Part shown: piece by piece, positions 1 through 6,232 of the stretch
Numbering within the stretch: position 1 is the stretch's first letter
Layout: the number at the start of each line of letters is the position of its first letter
From: JAKQIM01 sp964633225
GTDB taxonomy: Bacteria > Chloroflexota > Anaerolineae > Anaerolineales > UBA4823
Length of the DNA stretch: 7,219 bases
Direction: 5' to 3'
NCBI GenBank assembly: GCA_964633225.1
Contig: CAZWFQ010000128.1
Coordinates: forward strand, 1 to 7,219
Translations under genes and position numbers: made by a program
Notes under the pieces: model-generated
What the model was told of the DNA's origin: nothing
Databases searched by the model: none
What the model saw: the letters and a program-made list of their open reading frames with translations, nothing else

Positions 1-3000
1 AGCGTGCCGTTGGCCGGATCACCCAGGGTCCAGACCAGGCTGCCGGGGTAGAAGTCGGTGGCGGTCAGGGTAAAGCTTGCCGCAATATCCTCGTCGGTGA
101 TGACGGTCTGATCTTCGGCGACCGGGATATCATTGAAGGTGATTTCGACGGTCACTTCATCGGTCAGACCGTATATATCCGTCACTTCACCGGCGAAGGC
201 ATAGGTGCCGGGCCAGTAACTGCCGTTGACTTTCAGCGGCTCATCAGGGCGGCCCGTCAGGCGGGTAAAGCCATCCACCAGCACGTAGTCTGTGCTGCCA
301 GTCACCTTCAGGTAGAACATGGGCTCATTCCCGCTGATGATCTCCCACATAGCGCCCATCCAGCCGCTAGCACCTGATACAACACCCTTGGCTGCCCAGT
401 AGTCATAGAAGCCACCTGGGACGGTATCGGTGATCAGGTAGAAGGGATGGTCACCGTCGGCCAGGGTGTGGTTGGCGGTGATGTTCTCGGTATCCAGGTA
501 GTAGTATTCCACCGTCGTATCGAGGGTCATGGTGAAGCCATCGGTGTAGGTGCCGGTCACCTGGGTCCAGGTACCTGTCACAACGGTGGTTTGCCACAGG
601 TCCAGGTCGGTCAGGGCAAACTGATCAACCACCTCCACCGTGAAGCAAACCTGTTCGTTATCCACCGCGATGCAGGCATTATCCGTCCCGAGTGTGGCTG
701 GGGCAGTGTAGGTAGAGAGCGTCTCGCCATCCATGAAGTTGCTTGCAGCCGGATCAAAGCTGCCCAGGGTGGCGGTAAACACTGCCGGGGTAGTATCGGG
801 CACGAAACCGCCTGCCGGGGTCTCGCCAGCCGAGTTTTCCAGCAGGTTGGCGCTCAACGTGCCATCTGCGTTGACGAGCAGCCCCAGGGGATCGAAGTCC
901 GCCGCCAGCATCAGCCACGGATCGGCATCTGCTAAAAGATCCGCCGTATCGCAATCTGCGCCCACCGGCCCCTCGTTGCAGCCCCACCAGTTGTTGGTGG
1001 CATCGACCGCTGGTCCTGTGCTGGTGACGCCATACTCATTGCCAACGATACGGTTGAAGTGAGCCACCACCGAGCTTGTATCAGCGGCATCAACCCCAAC
1101 CGCAATGCCCATGCTGTTGTTCACAAAGGTGTTTTCAAGAATGGTGCCCGAGGTGCCTGCGCCATAGTATGTAGTGATCAGGATGCCAGCCGAAGCCGAA
1201 CCATCAGAAGAGGCCACTCCCAGGTTATTGGTGATGGTATTGCCTTGAATCGTGGCCACCGCACCGCTGCCCAGCTCAACAGCATAATCCAGCCAGTCGC
1301 CGGCGCCTTTACCAACGAAGGTGTTGTTTTCGATCAAGGCAGAGCTCACCCCGCTGCCATAGGCAATCACACCCACGCGACCGATATTGGTAAACGTGTT
1401 GTTCAAGACAGTCACGTTCCCAAACATAGAGATGCCCAGACCATTGTATCCAGGATAAACAATGTTCTGGATATTGTTGTTTGAGATGGAGCCTGTGCCC
1501 TGGAAACGAATGCCCTGCATGATGTTGTAACCTGCGCCATCCAGCGTCAGGTTTGAGATGCTCACATTCCTCCCAGCAGGGATCAGGAACCAGCCGCGAG
1601 CGTCACCTGAACTACCGGTATTGGCAGTGGGTTGGACAATGGTTGTATCGCGGTCTTCCCCCACCAGGGTAAGGTCTTTGTTGATCACGATCTGCCCCAC
1701 CTCGGGATAAGTACCTATCATCACGTAGGTGGTGCCAGGATCGGTCACCGAGCCGATGGCCCCCTGGATGGTGGCAAAGGCATCATAGCCGATGATATGG
1801 GTACCGGCGCCGGCTGGGAAGGTCGGTGTCACTACCGTGCCGTCCGCCAGCCCAATCCAGCCATCATCTGCCCAGGTGATCGCGGCCGCATCAACAGTTA
1901 CATCCTGGCAAACGGCCTCGCCGTCCAGCACCGCACAGGCGCTAACCGTCCCTGCCGTAAGCGGCGCAGTGAAGGTTGTCTCAGCCAGGTCCATGCTCAG
2001 CAAGTCGCTGTCTGGGTCCATCTGCTCCGGCGGCGTAAAGCCCACCAGGACCGTTTCTGGCAGGTAGCCCGCCAATACCGGAGGCGTGCCGACCGAGTTG
2101 CCGGTCAGGTCAGCGATAAGAGTGCCGGTCCCCATCGGATCCATTGTATCGGGCAGATCGTTGACTGCCATCACCAGCCAGGGATCAGCGTCCACCAGCC
2201 CAGTTGCGCCTACGCAGGTACCATCTGCCGGGCCTTCGTTGCAGCCCCACCAGTTATCTTCTGCTGTAACCGATTGGGATATGTTGTTCTCCAAGCCCAC
2301 GGCCGTGGGCAAGTCACTATAGAAGCGGTTGTGATGGATCTCTGGAACAACCGTGGTTGTGATCAGGCTGCCCAGGTAGATGCCCGTGGTGCTATTGATC
2401 AGGTCATTGCTCGCCGCTGAAATGGCGGTATAGTTGCCCGCAGCGCAGCCTCCGAGGGCTGGATCGCATTGATCGAACACCAACCCATACTCAAAACCAG
2501 TCACCAGGTTATGGTGTACATTGATCGCCAGGTCATTATCACTGTAGCCACCGTATGCGGCAATGCCAAAGCTGTTCGTGTTCACCGTGCCGCTGAAAAC
2601 CAGCGTGTTATCGAACACTTCCAGGCCCAAAAGCGCATCCAGGCCCATTCCCATCAATCCGGGCGTCTTTGGCGCCTTCGCGCTATCAGCATAAGGCGAA
2701 GGGAGGACCTGCGGAGGATCGGTGGCGATGATCCCTGATGAAGAGTCGCCCGCCGCGATGACGGTCATCACATTCTCTGCAATCAAACCGGCGCCATCGA
2801 TGTTGTAAATGCCCAGGTGCGCCCCGGTGATGGTATTGCCAATGATATCCAGGTCAGCCGAATAGTAATTCAAAATGCTGCTGGCACCATACGTTGGGCC
2901 GTCGTAGGCAATCCCATCAATGATGTTATCTTGTACCACACCGCCGCCCAGGATCGTCAACACCTGGATGCCGTTCTGCGCCGTCACCGTGGTCACCCCA

Positions 3001-6000
3001 GCCCCCGTCACCAGATTGCGCTGCACATCAACTGTCAGCGGTGTGGTGTCGCCGGCGTTGAGCGCCATGGCGTTCTTCTGGAAGCCGCTGATGGTATTAT
3101 CCAGCACATGAACGGTGCGCGCTGTGCCATCAATGTTGTAGGCATAAACCGCCACACCATGCTGAGCGCCGCTGAGCGGGGTATCGCGAATATCAAGCAC
3201 AGTACTGTTTTGCAGCGTGCCGCCAGCATTATGGAAAGCAACACCCACAAAACGGTTATTGCTGTTGCCCAACCCCAACCCATCCACGGTAAAGCCGTCG
3301 ATCGTGGCCTCAGCATTCAGCACACAAACCACCGGACGAGTATTTGCGGGGACGGCAAAACAGACTGGCATGCTGGCAAAGGCCTGGATGGTCGTTGTAG
3401 CCTGATCCTCACCCAGCAGGGTCAAATCCTTGTTGATGATCACCTGCTCAACATACGTCCCAGCAGCCACGTTCACCGTGCTGCCAGAGACCATGTCCAC
3501 GCCCTCTTGAATGCGCCCTAGCGTGCCGCTTTGCGGGCTGTCATCATCTACCCACAGGTTAGCGAAATCGCCCTGGAAGCCGAAATCGGTAGCGGCGTTG
3601 GTGCCGCTTTCCAGCCAGGGGGTGTAATCCACGTAGATGCCGCCATTGGCGGCAGCGCTCACCGTGGCAGGGTCAGCCGAACCCCACCAGTTGCCCGATA
3701 CGTCCACCACGTCGGTCTGTTCAGCACCACACGCCACAGCCAGGGTTGTGCTGCCAGACAGATCATTGTTGCTGATGGTGTTGTTGGCACTCTGGTACCA
3801 CACCCCCACCTGCCAACTGGCGTCAACCTTCACGCCCACCTCATTGCCGGTAATGAGGTTGCCGGTGATGGTGTTGTTAGATGATCCCAGCAGCCGGATA
3901 GCAGTCGCCGCGCCGCTGATGGTGTTGCCCGTGATGGTGTGTCCATCTGAGCGCCAGGCGCTGATGCCGGTGCTGGCAATATTGGTCAATTGATTTCCAT
4001 CTGTGATCAGGTTGCCATCGCAATTTTCACCCAAGAAAATGCCATCGTGATTGCTGGTGATTACGTTGCCCTGGATGAAGTTGCCGGTGGAACCCACATC
4101 AACAGGGCCGCCAACCACCGAGGCGTTATCCAACGCGATGGCATCCAGGCCGTTGCCTGTCACGGTGTTCAGGTCAAGGGTGTTGCCCGTTCCCGCAACC
4201 ACGGCAATGCCATAGGATGCGTTGGCGTCCACCGTGTTGCCGGTGACGAAATTGCCAGAAGCGAGCACCACCAGGATGCCGTTGGCGTTACCAGTGACGG
4301 TGTTGGAAATCACCGTGCACCCGCTGACCGAGGTCAGGTTCACACCTGCGTCCGTTGCGCCCGTACCCGAATTCTGAACGGTGAATCCCTGCAGCGTGGC
4401 GTCATTGGCGCTAATGCTGACCACTGTGCCGCTGCCGCCGCCATCGATGATCGCGCCCGCCTCGCCGGTCACGCTCACAGCCTTGTTGATTGTGATCGTT
4501 TCGGTGTAGGTTCCTGCGCTTGCTTCAATGGTATGCCCGGCAACGGTATCGGCGTCATCAATGGCTGCCTGGATGGTGCAGAATGTTTCGCCGGTATCGA
4601 CATTGCTGACCGTGTCGCCGGCAGCGCTGCCCACCCCAGGAACGGCATCCAGCCACGGGCAAGAGATCACGTCTCCCGTGGTCTGCCCGGCAGCCGGGCC
4701 AGCGGCACTTCCCCACCAGTTCATCGTCGCGTCGAACGGTTGTGCAGACAGGTTGACCACGTCGCCCAGGATCGATGTCTGGTGAGCATCCAATGTCCCC
4801 GTTGCCCCATCCCGGATGATGATGGCAGCGTGATAGGTGCCGGGCTCGGCAACCAAACCGTTCTTGTCGACGCTGATGGTTAAACCGCTGAGGCTCATAT
4901 TGACGGCAGACCCCACCGCGGCTGAAGCGAATCGGATGCCGTAGGTATCGCTCGCGGGGCCCTGGGCAATCACGCTGATATCTGTATCCTCCACCACCAG
5001 GGTGGTAGCCCCGCTCTGGATGTTCACGCCGCTCTTAACATTGGAGATCACCGCATCGCGCAGAGTGAGCTGCCCAACCGTTCCGCCGATGGCAACATAG
5101 AGGCCATTGTTGAAAACAGCATTCTCAACCACAACGTTCGTGTTGCCGTTCGGCCCCGACACAAAATTGATACCATTTACGATGGGCGTCGCCATGAAAC
5201 GGCCATTGCCATCAAAGGTGCAGTTGCTGACGGTTACCCCATTGACATTCTTCAGAGAAAGGAGCGCGATGGACGAAGTGTTGGCGATAAAGTTGATGTT
5301 CTCAACGCTCCAGTTGTTGTCAGCACCGGGCAGATCGATGGTGAGTGTGCCCTGGATGGTCGGCAGGGGATTGCCGCTCCCGTCCACCGCGCCGGTAAAC
5401 GACACCTGCTTGTTGGAAACGCTTGGATTTTCAATGTAGGTGCCTTCTGCCAACTGGATGCTTCCACCCGCCGCCACTGCGTCAATGCCATTCTGGATGG
5501 TGGCAAAATGGTCGTAGCCCCAGCCAATGGTAGACGAATTGAAGCCGTCGTCTACATAGACGGTATTGGGGACAGCCTGAGGCGTATAGGTCAGGGTGGT
5601 GCTGGTAGTCGCCCAGCCGCCCTCGTCTTCTGAGACCGCGGCTGCACCTTCTCCGCTGATGCGCACCCAATCGGTGTCGGCTCCATCGGTATAGGCAAAC
5701 TTGTACCACACCTGGGTGGCCTGTGCAGGGATTGTACCGATCCAACTATCCATGCCTGTGCCGCAGTTGGCTTCCCAACTCAGTGCGGCTGAAGTCCAAT
5801 CGCCTTGTACGGCCGCACTGGCATTGGTGGTGTAGTAGAGCGTGAGGCCCGTCAGGTCTCCCTGCCAGCTGCGCGCTCGCAGCACCACGCTTTGCGCGCT
5901 AGATGGGTTACCTGAGGGATAGCGATAATTGAGCGCTTCTTCCCCGCACACGTTGCTGCCCGGCAGGTGCCCGGCGCCATCCCATTCTACATTACCATCG

Positions 6001-6092
6001 TTGCTGGCAGCCAGCGCGCTGCCCGTGGGGATCATTCCCACAAACAGGATAATGGTTGCCAATGTCAAAAGAATACGGAAATGGTGTTTCAT
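1..6092 (-). CDS. Giant secreted multi-module parallel beta-helix protein, 3' end outside window
   Basis: This single frame has no stop over at least 2030 codons and is cut by the left edge. The ATG at 6092 has a strong Shine-Dalgarno site (AAGGGAGG) 6 bases upstream. Visible layout by residue: signal peptide 1-28; a domain resembling carbohydrate-binding Ig-like folds, about 30-172; beta-helix modules at about 174-481, 495-827, 846-1306 and 1432-1727; Ig-like segments at about 1308-1400 and 1729-1821; an aromatic-rich region at 1830-1985; and a cadherin-like/bacterial Ig domain from about 1990. The helix modules are full of NTITGN-type rungs as in the PbH1, Beta_helix and NosD families. Each ends in NWWG (residues 458, 801, 1280, 1701) and then PWL (W at 480, 826, 1305, 1726). 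The signal peptide and fold point to a cell-surface or secreted protein. Binding to polysaccharide or adhesion is inference. No catalytic residues are identifiable, and pectate-lyase-like folds often serve only as scaffolds. Anchoring must be decided by the missing C-terminus. Confidence 0.9.
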   Translation of the reverse strand, partial: MKHHFRILLTLATIILFVGMIPTGSALAASNDGNVEWDGAGHLPGSNVCGEEALNYRYPSGNPSSAQSVVLRARSWQGDLTGLTLYYTTNASAAVQGDWTSAALSWEANCGTGMDSWIGTIPAQATQVWYKFAYTDGADTDWVRISGEGAAAVSEDEGGWATTSTTLTYTPQAVPNTVYVDDGFNSSTIGWGYDHFATIQNGIDAVAAGGSIQLAEGTYIENPSVSNKQVSFTGAVDGSGNPLPTIQGTLTIDLPGADNNWSVENINFIANTSSIALLSLKNVNGVTVSNCTFDGNGRFMATPIVNGINFVSGPNGNTNVVVENAVFNNGLYVAIGGTVGQLTLRDAVISNVKSGVNIQSGATTLVVEDTDISVIAQGPASDTYGIRFASAAVGSAVNMSLSGLTISVDKNGLVAEPGTYHAAIIIRDGATGTLDAHQTSILGDVVNLSAQPFDATMNWWGSAAGPAAGQTTGDVISCPWLDAVPGVGSAAGDTVSNVDTGETFCTIQAAIDDADTVAGHTIEASAGTYTETITINKAVSVTGEAGAIIDGGGSGTVVSISANDATLQGFTVQNSGTGATDAGVNLTSVSGCTVISNTVTGNANGILVVLASGNFVTGNTVDANASYGIAVVAGTGNTLDLNTVTGNGLDAIALDNASVVGGPVDVGSTGNFIQGNVITSNHDGIFLGENCDGNLITDGNQLTNIASTGISAWRSDGHTITGNTISGAATAIRLLGSSNNTITGNLITGNEVGVKVDASWQVGVWYQSANNTISNNDLSGSTTLAVACGAEQTDVVDVSGNWWGSADPATVSAAANGGIYVDYTPWLESGTNAATDFGFQGDFANLWVDDDSPQSGTLGRIQEGVDMVSGSTVNVAAGTYVEQVIINKDLTLLGEDQATTTIQAFASMPVCFAVPANTRPVVCVLNAEATIDGFTVDGLGLGNSNNRFVGVAFHNAGGTLQNSTVLDIRDTPLSGAQHGVAVYAYNIDGTARTVHVLDNTISGFQKNAMALNAGDTTPLTVDVQRNLVTGAGVTTVTAQNGIQVLTILGGGVVQDNIIDGIAYDGPTYGASSILNYYSADLDIIGNTITGAHLGIYNIDGAGLIAENVMTVIAAGDSSSGIIATDPPQVLPSPYADSAKAPKTPGLMGMGLDALLGLEVFDNTLVFSGTVNTNSFGIAAYGGYSDNDLAINVHHNLVTGFEYGLVFDQCDPALGGCAAGNYTAISAASNDLINSTTGIYLGSLITTTVVPEIHHNRFYSDLPTAVGLENNISQSVTAEDNWWGCNEGPADGTCVGATGLVDADPWLVMAVNDLPDTMDPMGTGTLIADLTGNSVGTPPVLAGYLPETVLVGFTPPEQMDPDSDLLSMDLAETTFTAPLTAGTVSACAVLDGEAVCQDVTVDAAAITWADDGWIGLADGTVVTPTFPAGAGTHIIGYDAFATIQGAIGSVTDPGTTYVMIGTYPEVGQIVINKDLTLVGEDRDTTIVQPTANTGSSGDARGWFLIPAGRNVSISNLTLDGAGYNIMQGIRFQGTGSISNNNIQNIVYPGYNGLGISMFGNVTVLNNTFTNIGRVGVIAYGSGVSSALIENNTFVGKGAGDWLDYAVELGSGAVATIQGNTITNNLGVASSDGSASAGILITTYYGAGTSGTILENTFVNNSMGIAVGVDAADTSSVVAHFNRIVGNEYGVTSTGPAVDATNNWWGCNEGPVGADCDTADLLADADPWLMLAADFDPLGLLVNADGTLSANLLENSAGETPAGGFVPDTTPAVFTATLGSFDPAASNFMDGETLSTYTAPATLGTDNACIAVDNEQVCFTVEVVDQFALTDLDLWQTTVVTGTWTQVTGTYTDGFTMTLDTTVEYYYLDTENITANHTLADGDHPFYLITDTVPGGFYDYWAAKGVVSGASGWMGAMWEIISGNEPMFYLKVTGSTDYVLVDGFTRLTGRPDEPLKVNGSYWPGTYAFAGEVTDIYGLTDEVTVEITFNDIPVAEDQTVITDEDIAASFTLTATDFYPGSLVWTLGDPANGT
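3..125 (-). other. Start of a cadherin-like / bacterial Ig domain
   Basis: Residues about 1990-2030 read PVAEDQTVITDEDIAASFTL and then TATDFYPGSLVWTLGDPANGT. This is the familiar opening of tandem cadherin-like/Big_9-type domains (AEDQ, TDED, TATD, ANGT). Such domains usually occur as strings of about 90-100 residues, so more copies probably lie beyond the left edge. Confidence 0.65.
138..605 (-). other. Aromatic-rich region of unknown family in the giant protein
   Basis: Residues about 1830-1985 follow the second Ig-like segment. They are unusually rich in Tyr, Trp and Phe (DLDLWQTT, EYYYLDTEN, GGFYDYWAAKG, GWMGAMWEI, MFYLKVTG, NGSYWPGTY). There are no NTITGN-type rungs and no cysteine. The predicted strands and aromatic clusters would suit a beta-sandwich, perhaps ligand-binding, but I do not recognise the family. 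Confidence 0.45.
630..992 (-). repeat. Internal duplication, copy B: NWWG cap plus Ig-like segment after module 4
   Basis: Residues about 1701-1821, offset by exactly 421 residues from copy A. The shared landmarks NWWGCNEGP, DADPWL, TAP-T-GT and C-x8-C all keep the same offset. The cysteines are C1705/C1714 and C1807/C1816. The regular strand pattern (GTLSANLLENS, AVFTATLGSF, NACIAVDNEQVCFTVEV) suits an extracellular Ig-like fold with one or two disulfides. Confidence 0.7.
912..1799 (-). other. Parallel beta-helix module 4
   Basis: Residues about 1432-1727. The opening has YDAFATIQGAI (F1439), MIGTYPEV and INKDLTLVGED (1470-1480), closely matching the opening of module 3. The body includes NLTLDGAGYN, NNNIQNIVYPG, NNTFTNIGRVG and NTITNNLGVA. 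It closes with NNWWGCNEGP (N1701) and DADPWL (W1726). Confidence 0.78.
1893..2255 (-). repeat. Internal duplication, copy A: NWWG cap plus Ig-like segment after module 3
   Basis: Residues about 1280-1400. From NWWG (1280) to the second Cys of SACAVLDGEAVC (1395) this copy aligns without gaps to residues 1701-1816, with roughly 40 percent identity counted by eye. Both copies carry C-x8-C twice: here C1284/C1293 and C1386/C1395. Bases 2236-2255 are an exact 20-base match to 973-992. The part after PWL reads as strands with G/P turns, like a bacterial Ig-like domain. Confidence 0.7.
2175..3557 (-). other. Parallel beta-helix module 3, the longest
   Basis: Residues about 846-1306. It opens with LWVDDD, RIQEGVD (R860), AAGTYVEQV and INKDLTLLGED (886-896). 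The body includes rungs such as NTISGFQKN, NIIDGIAYDG and NTITGAHLG. At about residues 1119-1144 there is a less regular, Pro- and Ala-containing stretch (DPPQVLPSPYADSAKAPKTP) that looks like a loop or insertion. It closes with DNWWGCNEGP (N1280) and DADPWL (W1305). From the IQ motif to NWWG it is roughly 160 residues longer than module 4. Confidence 0.78.
3612..4610 (-). other. Parallel beta-helix module 2
   Basis: Residues about 495-827. The opening has FCTIQAAIDDAD (F504), an ASAGTYTETITINKAVSVTG segment and IIDGGGSG. The body has the clearest NosD-like rungs of the protein, with repeated forms such as GNFVTGNTVD, NTLDLNTVTGN, HTITGNTISG and NLITGNEVG. It closes with SGNWWGSADP (N801) and YTPWLESG (W826). 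Confidence 0.8.
4650..5573 (-). other. Parallel beta-helix module 1
   Basis: Residues about 174-481. The opening contains VYVDDG, then FATIQNGIDAV at 196-206 and an AEGTYIEN motif, as in the N-terminal cap of pectate-lyase-like helices. The body contains NNWSVENINF- and NCTFDGNG-like rungs. It closes with MNWWGSAAGP (N458) and CPWL (W480). The distance from F of FATIQ to N of NWWG is 262 residues, the same as in module 4. Confidence 0.75.
5577..6005 (-). other. N-terminal domain, possibly a carbohydrate-binding Ig-like fold
   Basis: Residues about 30-172 begin with GNVEWDGAGH and carry alternating hydrophobic strands (VVLRARSW, LTGLTLYYTT, VWYKFAYTDG, DWVRISGEG) with many Trp and Tyr residues. 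There are two cysteines, C49 and C110, which could pair outside the cell. The pattern resembles the beta-sandwich domains found at the N-terminus of amylase- and pullulanase-type proteins. That assignment is a recollection of style and not a computed match. The domain ends just before the VPNTVYVDDG segment that opens the first beta-helix module. Confidence 0.45.
6009..6092 (-). other. Sec signal peptide of the giant protein
   Basis: Residues 1-28 have a short basic start (MKHHFR), a hydrophobic core (ILLTLATIILFVGMI) and a polar end with the small-residue motif S-A-L-A before AS. This fits signal peptidase I cleavage after Ala28. There is no lipobox cysteine, so a lipoprotein is unlikely. 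The signal supports the start at 6092 and places the product outside the cytoplasm. Confidence 0.85.
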
Positions 6093-6098
6093 TACATG

Positions 6099-6106
6099 CC
6101 TCCCTT
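6099..6106 (-). promoter_or_regulatory. Ribosome binding site of the giant gene
   Basis: AAGGGAGG on the minus strand, 6 bases before the ATG at 6092. It decides between two overlapping ATGs. The one at 6097-6095 is only 1 base from the site and is followed directly by TAA, so 6092 is the working start. Confidence 0.8.
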
Positions 6107-6131
6107 GATGATGTTATGAAATTGATCGGTC

Positions 6132-6160
6132 AGAAAACGCACACGATTTCATTGTGTCAA
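6132..6160 (-). promoter_or_regulatory. Weak candidate promoter for the giant gene
   Basis: A perfect -35 hexamer TTGACA (6160-6155) is followed after 17 bases by TTTTCT (6137-6132), which matches only 3 of 6 positions of TATAAT. It would give a leader of about 30 bases. It is plausible only if an activator or an alternative sigma factor compensates for the poor -10. Co-transcription from the methyltransferase gene is the alternative. Confidence 0.25.
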
Positions 6161-6232
6161 AGTTAACCCCAAATGGGTAGTGATAAAGTACTACACTATC
6201 TATGACTTTTATCTTAACCCCCTCCTTTCCGG

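Larger units (their letters stand above)
6093..6232 (-). other. 140-base spacer between methyltransferase and giant gene
   Basis: After the methyltransferase stop comes an AAAGGAGG tract (6228-6221) with no start codon at usable distance. Next comes an inverted-repeat region (6177-6198 in plus coordinates), a CCCATTTGGG inverted repeat, the TTGACA at 6160-6155, and the ribosome binding site of the giant gene. No hairpin with a T run is seen, so read-through from the methyltransferase is possible. Confidence 0.5.

Noticed and set aside
3770..4330. Repeated short strings such as GGTGATGGTGTTG that look like DNA tandem repeats
   Set aside because: They vary in spacing and follow the codons of NTITGN-type helix rungs, so they reflect protein repeats and not a DNA-level array or CRISPR.
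447..4883. Several long plus-strand open frames, for example 1632-2420 and 3990-4883
   Set aside because: They lie opposite the uninterrupted minus-strand frame, which has a signal peptide, repeats and known motifs. Their translations are rich in His, Arg, Gly and Val with no domain signature, as expected for antisense shadows of repetitive coding DNA.
754..5745. Minus-strand open frames at 754-987, 3035-3316, 5252-5527 and 5482-5745
   Set aside because: They are in other frames inside the giant gene, have low-complexity translations and no ribosome binding sites of note.
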